Below, piece by piece: positions 35,513-47,289 of a stretch of DNA of 64,000 nucleotides. Source of the stretch: Liquidambar formosana (taxonomy: Eukaryota; Streptophyta; Magnoliopsida; Saxifragales; Altingiaceae); the NCBI GenBank assembly GCA_039720395.1, contig CM077824.1, positions 31,835,859-31,899,858 of the forward strand. Direction: 5' to 3'. Each line of letters starts with the position of its first letter. Position 1 is the stretch's first letter. The notes under the pieces were generated by a model. That model was not told where the DNA came from, did not search any database, and was given only the letters and a program-made list of their open reading frames with translations. The translations under genes were made by a program, and so were the position numbers.

Positions 35513-37150
35513 CTATTGTGCTTGTCCTAACATAATAGCTTTCATTTCCTCGACTTGTTGGGTTAGTTTGTTCATTTGATCTTCATGTTTTTTCACTTCT
35601 TCATCTTGCTTTTGTAACTGCAACTCAAGTTGTTTAACTTTCACGCAACTTTGTAACTGGGCATCCACTCGAGTGATAGTAGCCCCAAATCCAAGTCCCC
35701 GTACACGACCTCCACGTTCAGGTCCAAGTACATGAGCTACAACATCTCCCCTTATACCATTATTTGACGATTGAGCAGTAGCTGATTGGGTATATTCTTC
35801 CATTTTTTTCTAAAGATAAAAAGCCATTATTTGCATTAACAATGATATAAAATTAAGCTAATACAATAAAAAACTGTAGTTGTAGAAGTTGTTTTTCTTT
35901 TTTTTTTTCTTTTGGTTACCAAAGTGTCAGCAACTGCATCATTGTAGGGCTCATTATTTTTCTTCAAATGCCCTTTAGTCCAAACATCTGCTCTTGATAG
36001 CCTTGGATTCGCTTTTCTCTGCAAAACAAATGTGCAGCATAAGATTACTATCTTCTTGAAATTGTGAAAAGCAAATCAAATTAAGAAAAAAATCATACCA
36101 TATCATGTTCTAAGCGGGCATATCCTCTGCGACTCATCGTGTGTAGGAGTGTTTGTTTTTTTCTCATTGAGCTAAATTGGAAACTTTTAGTCTATATAAA
36201 AATTAAACATTTCAACATATTTAGATTAACAATTTTGCAACCCAACTTGTCTCCAGTTATAAACAAATAATGCATCCTATTCTAAGATTCAACAAAAATT
36301 AATTTACTTACTTGAAAGTTAGGAGAAAGCCGGTATTTCACAAATGCATCCCACTCTCGATCAGATCTTATGTTTGTTGGCTTGATTAGGGATAGATGAC
36401 GTTTGAATCCATTTTTTTTAGCAGCATTTACAAGTTGAGACGTAATTTCATACTTGAATTGTCTCCAATAAGAACCCATCATTCGTATGGCCAAGTCCTT
36501 ACGGCATTCATCCACCAAAAATTTTTGCTATGTATAATTGGCATATATAAAAAGTAATTAAGTCTAATAAAAAAATAAGTAAGAAAACATATTTAATTAT
36601 AATGCATTATATAAATATATTTATAAACCTGAACTAATGTCCACAAATCATCTCTAGTATGTGAATCTACTAGCCTCCAATCTCTGATTATAATTGGCAC
36701 ATGTTCCCGAGCTAGACTCCCAAGATGAGATGCATACTTAGCAGAATTTTCACCAACCGGTTGACCCCTTTCATTGAACTCCACTTCAAAACGCCCACAT
36801 CCACCCAAGGGACTTGAATGCAATTTATTTTTCCCTCGTTTTTTCTTCACTATCCCAGTATCAGCATTAGGTGTAGAGGACCGTTGGCTTGCTTCAGCAT
36901 TTGGGTGAGAAGAACGAGGAGAATTTGATCCTTCATCTGATATACGTATATTTTCATTCCCCTGCTGGATTATGGCAGCAACTGCAGCTAAACGGTCCTT
37001 CTTTGCTCTCTTCTGTGCCTTTTTAGAACTCTTTATAGTACATGCAAGAAAAGAAGAATGAATTAGAAGGTTGTAAAAACAACTCTGCCACTTTAACTTT
37101 TAAAAAATGAGAGAATAAATTAAAATAAAACTTACTTCTGCATGAGACAT
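35513..37150 (-). CDS. Plant transposase, Ptta/En/Spm type (Transposase_24), six exons
   Basis: Six exons with GT-AG introns can be read: 37150-37136, 37030-36629, 36527-36312, 36191-36099, 36018-35920 and 35809-35513. Every exon is a multiple of three (all introns phase 0), giving 373 residues with no stop. A Lys/Ala-rich, Ser-rich N-terminus is followed by FNERGQPVGENSAKYASHLG, the REHVPIIIRDW and DDLWTLVQ block, the DREWDAFVKYRLSP block, the ADVWTKGHLKKNNEP block, VRGLGFGATITRVDAQ and a C-terminal coiled coil (about 45 residues of Leu/Gln/Lys/Glu heptads). This order is that of the second CACTA gene product, a DNA-binding partner of TNP2. It appears intact while TNP2 is broken, so it could act in trans. 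Confidence 0.8.
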
Positions 37151-37431
37151 CTTACGCAACTATATATACTTGAAGCCTGAAAGATATCACACATATTATA
37201 GATAACGCACATAAACTAATATTTTACAAGCAAGTCATTGTACAAGAAAGTCCTACATAAATTAATATAAACAAATCATATCAAATGCATCTTAGATAAG
37301 CTTCACCAATATATTCATTAGCATAGCAAAAACTCATAACATAAAGTACATATAATATTTTACAAGAAAAGCCATTTAGCATTAATTAAGTTCATTACAA
37401 AGTGATATCATCACAACATTGAATATTTAAA

Positions 37432-38609
37432 CTACACCAATAAGCCTTCACAACCCATTCTCACATAACTTTCATCTTCAACATCAGCATCAATATCAAG
37501 TCTAGAGACGTCTAATGGTGTCAATGGCGTACAAGCAGTCTCATCATACATTTCTGACTCATGAAAACCTCTTGGTGGTGCTTGTAAGACGACATACCAA
37601 CTCGATGTATCACTATCCCCAGAGTAAAACACTTGCTCAGCATGGGATGCTAAAATGAATGGATCTTTTTCAAATTGACTTAGTCCTTCATGGAGGTTAA
37701 CCAACGTAAATCCATCATCAATCTTGACACCATTTACTATATTTACCCAATCACACCTAAATATGGGGACTCAAAATGTATTGTAATCCAACAAAATAAT
37801 GTCTCTTATAATCCTGTAGTAAGAGATTTTTCCAATGACTTGTGTATTGTCCCTCGCACTTGATCTACACATAGTTTCTGCTTTGATTGAAACACCACTA
37901 TTTTGTCTAGACTTCTCGGCATCCTTAGTGTGAAATCGAATACCATTTATAACATAACCAGAATACGACATTGACTCCTCTCTAGGTCCACGTGCAAGCC
38001 ACTTCAATGTGTTTGAGACACTAATAGTACTTGCCTGGACTTTAACCTGTTAACAATTTGAACAAAATTAAAGATAGGTATATCAATTATTATTTTCATA
38101 AATTATAACGTGCATACAATTAAAATTTATATGTTACAACCTTTTCTTCTAACCATGCACTGAATGTCTCGCTATGCCTCTTTTGCAATAAGCTGTCACT
38201 ATTTGAGAGACGTCTATCCAAGCGCTTAAGTTCATCCAAATGCATTCTAATTCACATGAAAGATGTTAAGCCAAGTGTATGATATCAATAATTGCACACC
38301 AATCACATATCATTGTTAGCGTACTTACTCTATAAATGGTTCAACTTCCATACTATTAAACAACACATAAAGATGAGCAATCTGTAACATGCCATTGGGA
38401 AGTTGCATCGATTTGCCCCCAGAAATTGGACGACCTTCTAATGTTGTTTCATTATGAAAACCTTCATTGCGTGAATGTCGAACACCTAATTCAGCTGCAT
38501 TCTTCACATACCCACTACAAAACATCATGCACTCTTCATCTATGTAGCGTTCTGCTATACATCCCTCAGGTCGAGCACGATTCATAACATATCCCTTTAG
38601 TACCTTCAT
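37432..38609 (-). pseudogene. TNP2 transposase, C-terminal exons
   Basis: Three exons: 38609-38329 (end of DUF4218: YVMNRARPEGCIAERYIDEE), 38246-38141 (MHLDELKRLDRRLSNSD) and 38046-37432 (DUF4216: WLARGPREESMSYSGY, then FTLVNLHEGL and HAEQVFYSGDSD). The splice phases fit exactly (FIE / MHLDEL and LEEK / VKVQ). A TGA at 37771-37773, where Trp is likely, breaks the last exon. The exon at 38609 is cut off from the rest of the gene by the Ogre insertion: the preceding exon ends at 55593. Confidence 0.85.
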
Positions 38610-38614
38610 ATATC
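38610..38614. repeat. Target site duplication ATATC (left)
   Basis: ATATC directly precedes the left LTR and recurs directly after the right LTR at 55468-55472, a perfect 5-bp duplication. Confidence 0.93.
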
Positions 38615-41215
38615 AGTGAACCCCGGAAATTGGGCCCACAAGGGATTGAAAGAAAATGGGTTTGAAAAAGAAAAAGGAAAGGAGTCGCCACCTTATTTTT
38701 TAAAGGAAACAAGGAAAACCCTAAAAATAGTTTGTTTTAGGAAAACAATTTGAATGACTCCATAAAAAAGGAAAGGCAAAAACCAATCTTTTGAAAACCA
38801 AAGAAATCGGGGATTCGGAGGCTAAGTTATGACATGGGAAGGTTCTAGGCAAAGCCTATAGGCACCCATGTCACCCTTTCGGTCTCTCAGTTCATTTGGG
38901 CTAAATCAAGATCTTTCCATACAAAAATCAGCAAGTATATCGTCACAAGAATTGCATGCATATCATATATTTCATTCATCCATCCATGCATAATAAGCAC
39001 ATAAAAACAGAAAAAGAAAAAGAAGAAAAGAAAACAAAAATAAACCTAGGATGCTTGGATCCTAGAACGGACTTGAGCCTCACGAAGAGTGCCTACGTAC
39101 CATGCAACGAAATACATGGATCAAAGTCCACGTAGTTCGATTAGAACTAAGGTTAAATCCTAATACAAACCTATGGTAAAAACCCTAGGTTTCCTTATTT
39201 GATCAAAAGAGAATTGATAGAAAGTTTGATTTTAGGAAAGAAATCCACAAAATGGAAACCTTAATAAAAACCAGAATTTTGTTTATGAAGGAAACCTCTA
39301 ATTAAACCATAGGATCATATTAAAAATTAACCCTAAATAGGGAGAAGAGAAGGGATAAGGAGAAAGGTGAATTAGGGCACCTTCACACCCACTTACCTGA
39401 GCGCAATTAGCTCCAAGCATTAGCTATTTCAGACATAAGCAGCCCTATTTGCCATAGGACAAATACCACACCTATTTGCACCCTTACAAGTGCTCAAAAC
39501 CATGCGAAAACACTAACATGCAAATCTGGACAAAATAGTATTATGACCTAAAATCATCCACTAAGCATGCCAATAGCAAAAACAGCGAACAATAATAAGT
39601 CCTAACATATTCCTAGAACCATATCATGCATAAAAACCCTAAAACATACTAACATGCATGCAAAACTATCATGTTTACTCCATATGAAAAACATATACAG
39701 CAAACACGAAGAAAAACCAATAAAAAAGTCTACTTTATCATGCTATATGAAAACAAACACGAAACAATGACTCTAAAACCCTAAACTCACAAATATGCTT
39801 AAAAACATACAAAACATACTTTAATCATGCTAAAACCAAACTAAACAGAAATTAAATCATGCATATTAACTAACTAAAGCAATATAACATGATGAAAATC
39901 CTAACTCTAACATGTAATGACACTAATCCTAGCACAAGGACAAACAGGAGCACAAGAATCATAACTATGCATTAAAAACCTAAAGGACAGCCCTAAAGCA
40001 TGCTAAACAGTAGATAAAAAATAGATATTCCATGTATATTAACTAGCTAGAGTGTTAATACATGATAAAAAAGTTACCTTTAACATGCAATAAGCTTAAC
40101 CCATATGAAAACCTAGTTTAAGCTTGAATAGAGAAGGAGAATACCTTAGGAAGGGCCTTCCTTTGTGTTTGTAATTGTTCGTGGCTCCTCAGGTCTTTAG
40201 AGTGAATCAAACCAACACGAATCCTCCTCTTTGTCAAAGTGGTATCACAGCAAAAAGATCAAAACTCACTCAACTTTGAAAAGAAAATAGAAAAACAAAA
40301 AGAGAACAAGAGAAAAGAAAAGTGATTTTCGTCACTTTGCAGCAGCAGCAACTTCAATTGCGTTTTTGGGTATGCAAACGTTGGATTTGGACAAAGCTTG
40401 TGAAATACAAAGTTGTAGAGAATTGAATTATCTTTCTAACAAGACCAATTTCATCAAATTCTGACTTCGGATGAAAAGGTTATGATTAAAATACGACTGC
40501 TGGTTTTCAGAAAATCTGCTGCTGAATTATGACGAATTTCACTCCCTCCAAACCCTCTTCTCCTCTCCCTTGTTTAAAGACATTAAGAGAGTATTTATAG
40601 CTGAAATCTGGAGTTTCCCTTTCCTTCCTGGACTAGGTTTTTTTGGAGAATAATCAAAAGGTATTTTATAATGATAAAAGACTTCTAATCTGAATAGGAA
40701 AAGGAAATTGTCTTTTATAAAAATTGGGAGACTGACCGCTAACACGCATGCACATGTATCGTATGTGCGTACACACACTCATCACATACGTACACGTGTT
40801 AGTGTCATGATAAAAATGGCTAATTTAATAAAATAATTTTCTTTTCATTTTAACCAAAAATCTCATGCTGTGATTCCCACTAATTCTTCAAGGATAATCC
40901 GTAAATAACCACACTAAACTCATCATCAGGGCCACGGGACTTAATACCTCATATGCATCCATATGAACTCCAATTGACAATTTGGAGATCATTCCAAGGT
41001 CAAATGAAAAGTTTGGGACTTAAAAGACAATTATGCCCCTCAAGTCACAAAAGCTCTTATTATCCCTCAAGATCAACTCCAATTTGAACCAAAATTCATA
41101 TCCATTGTCCTTGTGACTCTAGAAAACTAATGCAAGTGACTAGACTCAAAAACCAAACAAAAACATGCATGAAATGATGAGCCCTAGTAAGGTGGTGCAA
41201 AAATGGGGTGTGACA
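38615..41215 (-). repeat. 3' LTR of the Ogre-like element (left)
   Basis: On the minus strand it runs from TGTCACACCCC to GGGGTTCACT, where the last base should be A (the right LTR ends TTCACA). It is almost identical to 52870-55467. No open frame longer than about 80 codons; the 40539-40778 frame is repeated in the other LTR and is not a gene. Confidence 0.93.
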
Positions 41216-41228
41216 GAAGCCCCTCATT
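41216..41228 (-). promoter_or_regulatory. Polypurine tract
   Basis: Minus strand AATGAGGGGCTTC immediately before the TGTCACACC start of the 3' LTR. This is the expected position of the plus-strand primer of reverse transcription. Confidence 0.7.
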
Positions 41229-41345
41229 GGCGAACAAGTTACACTTGTGAACCAATGATAAAGAACAACCCATTTTTGGCCAAAAGGCCCGGAGAAATCA
41301 CACACTGATACCAACAATGATGGGAGGTTGAAAACCTGAGACTGA

Positions 41346-43010
41346 AATAAGGAAGTGTACTCAAGTCATGAGTATACTTAAACCACTGAGGGTTGAGAAT
41401 TGATAAGAGAAGCATATTCAAGCCACTACGAATGAACATACTTTTGAAATGGAAAGATATATTCTAGTCACGAATATATTTAACCAAGTGATGAGAATGA
41501 AATCTGAGAAGCACATTCAAGTGATGAACATACCTTTGAAATGGAGAAATATATCCAAGCGATGGATATACTTAACCAAGTAAGTGACAAAATATCTGAG
41601 AAGTATACTCAAGTGATGAGTATACCACTGAAATGGAGAAATATATTCAGGTCACGAATATATTTAACCAAGTAATCTGAGAATGAAATCTGAGAAGTAT
41701 ACTCAAGTGGTGAGCATACCATTGAAATGGAGAAATATATCCAAGCGATGGATATCTTTAACCAAGTAGGATAAGAATAATCTGAGAGGTGTATTCAAGT
41801 GATGAGTGTACTTTTGAAATGGAGAAATATATTCAGGTCATGAACATATTTAACCAAGTGATGAAAAAGATGCTGAGAAATATACTCAAGTGATGAGTAT
41901 ACTTAATGATTGAAAAAGACTGAGAAGTACGTTCAAGTGATGAACATACTTTTGAAATGGAGAAATGTATCCAAGTGATGGATATATTTAACCAAGTAAG
42001 CTGAGAAGTACACTCAAGTGATGAGCATACCATTGAGATGGAGAAATATATCCAAACGACGGATATATTTAACCAAGTAAGATAAGAATAATCTGAGAAG
42101 TGTACTCAAGTGATGAGTACACCATTGAAATGGAGAAATATATTCTAGTCACGAATATACTTAACCAAGTAAGTGACAAGTATGTTTAAGTGATAAACAT
42201 ACCATTGAAATAGAGAAATATATCCAAGTGATGGATATACTTAACCAAGTAAGTGACAAGTATGTTTAAGTGATAAACATACCATTGAAATAGAGAAATA
42301 TATCCAAGCGATGGATATACTTAAGCAAGTAAGATAGAGAATAATCTGAGAAGTGTACTCAAGTGATGAGTACACCATTGAAATGGAGAAATATATTCTA
42401 GTCATGAATATATTTAACCAAGTAAGTGACAAATATTCTGAGAAGTATGTTCAAGTGATGAACATACCATTGAAGTGGAGAAATATACCCAAGCGATGGA
42501 TATACTTAACCAAGTAAGTGGCAAAATATCTGAGAAGTATACTCAAGTGATGAGTATACCATTGAAATGGAAAAAATATACCCAAGTGGTGGATATACTT
42601 AACCAAGTAAGTGACAAATGATCTGAGAAGTATGTTCAAGTGATGAACATACCATTGAAATGGAGAAGTGTACCCAAGCGATGGATATACTTAACCAAGT
42701 AAGTGACAAAATATCTGAGAAGTATGTTCAAGTGATGAACATACCATTGAAATGGAGAAATATATTCAAGTGATGAATATATTTAATCAAGTAAGTGATA
42801 ATGAGGATCTGAAACTAGGAAGCATATTCAATGGGCGAACATGCTTTTGAAATGGAAGAACATATTCAAGTGATGAATATATTCAACCAAGTATGATAGA
42901 AAATGAGAATTTGAAACTGAGAAGCATATTCAAAGGGTGAGTACACTTTTGAAATGGAAAAACACATTCAAGCGATGAATATATTCAACCAAGTAGGATG
43001 AAAAATCAAG
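41346..43010. repeat. 92-bp tandem array of covarying hairpins, about 18 units
   Basis: Units of 92-93 bp (type-A hairpins start at 42445, 42537, 42630 and 42722), each with two 23-nt stem-loops. Type A is followed by cattgaaatggagaa, type B by ttaaccaagtaagtgac and ctgagaa. Loops are AGTGA or AGCGA. Stems differ between units but stay complementary: 41603-41625 has GTATACTCA/TGAGTATAC, 42100-42122 GTGTACTCA/TGAGTACAC, 42180-42202 GTATGTTTA/TAAACATAC, 42445-42467 GTATGTTCA/TGAACATAC and 42760-42782 ATATATTCA/TGAATATAT. The array lies in the 3' untranslated zone of the element, between the 3' LTR and the promoter of the PMD-like gene. Confidence 0.92.
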
Positions 43011-43422
43011 ATTTGAAATGAGGATATATGATCAATTTATCAAGATTGAACAGCCATGGTGCAAGAGGAAAGTGACTTAACACATTGTCACTTGAGTTGG
43101 CATGACACAGGGGAAATATATTCAACCCTTTTGAACATAAAATCAATTCAAGGAATTGATTTCAAGATGGAATTTGATTGATTTTAAGCTCAAAAAGTGT
43201 TGAATATCTCATTTGGAAGGAGGTTTGATCACGCGTCAAGGCGAGACAAAGCGAGAAGCAAAACCAAAACAAAGTGGCTTGGGTGACCACCAGGCCTCGG
43301 GAGGCTAGCCGCCCAGGTCTGGGTGGTTACCCGAGCCCAAAGCGGAAATCCCACTTTGAATAGGAAACTTCCTATTCTGATGGGTTTTTTCCTATTTGAA
43401 CTTGGATTTGTGACCTTTTCCC

Positions 43423-43430
43423 TATAAAAA
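43423..43430 (+). promoter_or_regulatory. TATA box of the PMD-like gene
   Basis: TATAAAAA lies 56 bp before the ATG at 43479, which would put transcription start near 43455 and give a leader of about 25 nt. It suggests that this gene is transcribed independently of the retrotransposon, from the opposite strand. Confidence 0.6.
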
Positions 43431-43478
43431 CACATCCAAGAGGTTCCTAAACCTACTTGTATTCATTCATTAGAAATT

Positions 43479-44760
43479 ATGGAGGCTCTAGACAAATTTT
43501 TAGGAGGGTTTTTGAGAGTTATGAGTGCTGAAGCAAAATCTGAGTTCAAGTGCTTTGGCTTGGATCCATTGCTCTCCTTGAGGCATGTGAGGCTTGAAAC
43601 GAACCTCTTGACTGCTGCTACATATTTTTGGGATCCTCAAGTTCATGTGTTCCGCTTCAACTATGAAGAACTGTGCCCAACCATGGAGGAATTCTGTGCA
43701 TTGTATGGAGTTTCAACGGTAGGTCCTTTCATTCTCCCTACTCCTCGCCCAAGCTTTCTTACTTCTTTCTCCAATCTACTTGGGATTCACCCACAATATG
43801 CCTCTACGTTTGTAAAGGACCATATGGTAGACTTGATGAAATTGGCAACCTCTTTTTTAGCTTATGATAGTAAAGGTATTCTGAATTTTACCTTTCCTAT
43901 TAAGCATGCTCTTGCCTTTTGCCTCATTGGTCGTTTTCTTATTTCCACTGGTACTCCACATGTTCCCATTCAAATCTGTGACTTGATTCCTCTCCTTGCC
44001 AAGGGCCATAACTTGATTCCCATGGTGCTAGCTGAAACCCTGAATGGTTTGGATAAAACTCATGAGGACCCAAAGGTTCCTTTAGGAGGTAGCCCCATTC
44101 TACTGCAGATGTGGTTGCTTTGAAAGACTGAATTTCTTGTCACCAGTTGCCATTACACCATACAAGCCCCAGCATTACTGCCCTCGCTGCATTGAACTAC
44201 CTGGGCAATTTTCATTGAGAGATTGGCTAGGTTACTTCCAAACCCTTTCTTGGAGGAGTGTCAAGTGGTTTGTATTCATATGGGGCTGCAGTGACCAGGT
44301 GCTTCTGCGGACTTCTGGATGCGCCATGGTGAGACTCATAGGACTGAGGTCTACTTCCTTCTATTGGCCTTCAAGGGTTCTGCGTCAGATGGGCGCCATG
44401 CAAACCATACCCACTTCCTTGAAAGGTGACTATCCTGTGGTGCCCGCGGGTCTTTCTGTAGTGACTTGGGCGAAGGACCGATGGCCTAGCAAGTTGATAC
44501 TAACCCAAGTTACGAATACTGATGGTCCGTATATGATGAGCTCAGAGTATAAGGAATGGTTGAAAAGCAATTTAGGTGAGAGAGAGAGTACTCGAAGAGA
44601 AAGGATTTTTGGACTTATCAAGAACAATGAACTTGGATCTTGCAGAGAAGATATTATGGAAGCAGTGACAACAGCTTATGACTTGAGGAAGAAAAGAAGA
44701 CATGAAAGAGAGGAGAAGAAAGCTGAAGAGCGAGCTGCAAAGAAGCCCAAGAAAAACTGA
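43479..44760 (+). pseudogene. Accessory gene with plant-mobile-domain-like protein, opposite to pol
   Basis: Two frames (43479-44123 and 44137-44760) form one protein of about 425 residues split by a 1-nt frame change near 44118-44122. The first part has YFWDPQVHVFRFNYEEL, TMEEFCALYGVS and a helical domain. The second has SLRDWLGYFQTLSWRSVKW, then YWPSRVLRQMGAMQTIP, which resembles the end of the plant mobile domain (PMD) of MAIN/MAIL-type proteins and transposon relatives. The C-terminus is a Lys/Arg/Glu-rich basic tail ending AAKKPKKN, which could be a nuclear signal. An aataaa-like sequence follows near 44850. It lies behind pol in reverse orientation. Function unknown; the PMD assignment is by pattern and could be wrong. 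Confidence 0.6.
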
Positions 44761-44927
44761 AGACTCAATAGAATAGGATATTTATGGCATATTTATAGTT
44801 CTTTTACTTAATACCAATGAATTGCTATGTCAATCAATTTTAGTTTTGAATAAATTGCCAATAATAAATCAAATTTGGGATTTTCTTGTTTGATTTAGAC
44901 CGTACCCAAGGTAACTTTATGGGTTGC

Positions 44928-45051
44928 CTACGTATCTCCATGGTTTTTTTTTCTTCTCTTTTTTTTGTTTTTTTTTTGTTTTTTGTTTTTTTTGTTTTTT
45001 TTTTTTTTTTTTTTTTTTTTGTTTTTGAATGGAGAATCAGGTCTTACGTAG
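44928..45051. repeat. T-rich tract enclosed by an inverted repeat
   Basis: The left arm CTACGTATCTCCAT (44928-44941) pairs with ATGGAGA (45029-45035) and TACGTAG (45045-45051), and the loop is about 85 nt of T with a few G. Pieces of the same arms (gcctacgta and acgtagttc) recur in the LTRs near 39090-39140. On the transcript strand the loop is A-rich and lies just after the pol stop. Confidence 0.65.
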
Positions 45052-45108
45052 TTCTTATGCCTTAACTTTTTCCTAGGCCGCCCTTACGGGTTTTCAACCT
45101 AGCAGGCT

Positions 45109-47289
45109 TCAAACATGATATTTCTTCAATTGATCCAAATTAGTTGGATGAGCGAACTCAATTCCATCTAAATCCATGAGGCGAACAGCCCCTGCTGGCA
45201 ATATCTCTTTGATAATGTATGGCCCACCCCAACTTGACTTGAATTTTCCCCGCGGATCGAACACTGGAGCTCTGATTTCTTTCAGCACTACATCCCCTTT
45301 CTTTAAACCTCGATCTTTGACATGCTTGTTGAATGCTCTGGCAACTCTCCGTTGATACCCTTGAACATGATACAGCGCCCTTAAACGCCTTTCATCCAGC
45401 AAAGCTAACTCATCATAGCAGCTCTTAACCCAGTCCACTTCTGTTATCTGGCTCTCCACGGCAACTCTTAGTGAAGGAACTTCCAATTCAACTGGCAACA
45501 TGGCCTCCATTCCATAAACTAGAGAATAAGGGGTAGCCCCTGTTGACGACCTTATTGATGTTCTGTAACCCCATAGAGCCAATGGCAACTTCTCATGCCA
45601 GTCTGTGTGTGAGTCCGCAGTCTTCTGTAGTATCTTCTTGATGTTCTTGTTAGCTGCTTCCACCGCTCCATTAGTCTGAGGACGGTATGGTGACGACAGA
45701 TGGTGGGCTATGCCATACTTTTGCAAGAGCTCATGGGTTTCTTTCTGAAAGTGCTGGCCATTGTCTGAGATAACTTCATGCGGTACCCCATATCGATAGA
45801 TGATGCTGTGCTGTATGAACTGTGCTACCTTCTTGGAATTCAAGGTCTTGAAGGACGCTGCTTCCACCCACTTAGTGAAGTAGTCGATGGCGACCAGGAT
45901 GTATTCATGCCCATTTGATGCCTTTGGCTTGATCTGTCCGATGATATCTATCCCCCATACCGCGAATGGCCAAGGTGATAACATACTCGTTAAAGGCATA
46001 GAAGGCAAATGTTGTCCACTAGCGAACAGTTGGCATTTGTGGCACTTCTTGACATGTGTGTGGCAGTCCCTTTCCATGGTAGACCAATAATAGCCTAACC
46101 TCATGATTTTCTTAGCTAACATATAGCCATTCATATGCGGAGCCCCTGTCCCTTCATGGATTTCTTTAATCAGATGCTCGGCTTCCTCCTCGGTGACACA
46201 CAGCAGGTGGATCCCGTCGTATGATCTCCGATATAGCTTTCCTCCACAAAGTACATAGTGACTTGCCAACTGCCTTAGGGTTTTTCTATCGATACGAGAT
46301 GCTCCTTCTGGGTATTCCTTTTCTTCAATGAACTTCTTTATGTCATGGAACCACGGACGGCCATCATTTACCTCTCCTCCTTGGATTGCACAACAGTACA
46401 CAGGCTTGTCTCGGCATTCTATCACCAACGGCTTCACATTTCCCCCTTCAGGTATCTCCACCATGGATGCTAGGGTCGCCAAGGCATCGGCGAACTGGTT
46501 CTTGTTCCTTGAAAGGTAGTTAAATTCTATCTCTGAGAACTCCTTGGTTAGAGCTTCCAGGTAGGCATGGTAGGGTAGCAGCTTCTCATCTCGAGTTTTC
46601 CATTCCCCTTTTATCTGACAGATAATTAGCGCCGAGTCCCCGAACACTTCTAATTCTTTGATCCCCAATTCAAGTGCCGCTTCCAGTGCTAGGATACAGG
46701 CCTCATACTCAGCAATGTTGTTGGTAGCTTCGAACCCCAACTTGACCGCCAACGGTGTAAATGCCTCTTCGGGTGAGACCAGCAGGACTCCTATCCCATA
46801 ACCTTTCTTATTGGCTGCCCCATCGAAGTATACTCTCCAAGTTTTTCTACCAATCTCTAGCACGTCCTCATCTGGGAATTGATCGTTGAACGGAGCGGAT
46901 GATGACACCGGACAACTGGCTAGGTAGTCTGCGATGACGCTTCCCTTGATAGACTTCTGATTCACGTACGTGATGTCGAATTCATTGAGGAGAATTGACC
47001 ATCGAGCAGTTCTGAATGACAATACTGGCCTTTCTACCAGGTACTTCAACGGGTCCATGCGACTTATCAAGAACACTTCGAAGGACATCATGTAGTGCCG
47101 GAGTTTCTGCGTCGCCCATACTAGTGCCACACAAGCCTTTTCAATTGCATTGTACTTCACTTCATAGTCTATCATTTTCTTGCTTAAGTAATAAATGGCA
47201 TTCTCCTTTGTAGATCCTTCGAGATATTGAGCTAACAAAGCTCCCGTCGCGGTTTCGGTGACCGTTAAGTATAACAAAAGCAGGCGCAC
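45109..47289 (-). pseudogene. pol: pol, 3' part: RNase H, second RNase H, integrase
   Basis: A 726-codon frame, open throughout. The remainder of the first RNase H domain covers residues 1-125. The extra RNase H covers about 150-275, with Asp156, Glu194, Asp218 and Asp268 at the expected places. Integrase has His378, His385, Cys416 and Cys419 (HHCC) and the catalytic triad Asp448, Asp509, Glu544 (D-x34-E). The C-terminal domain ends with GPYIIKEILPAGAVRLMDLD. All catalytic residues are present. It is separated from the RT frame only by a 1-nt shift near 47281-47285, so it is not expressed as drawn. Confidence 0.92.

Noticed and set aside
40539..40778. 79-codon minus-strand frame
   Set aside because: Inside the LTR, present but shorter in the other LTR (54849-55031), no motif.
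41346..43010. CRISPR-like regular repeat array
   Set aside because: The period is regular, but the units are 92-bp diverged tandem repeats without unique spacers, in a plant retrotransposon.
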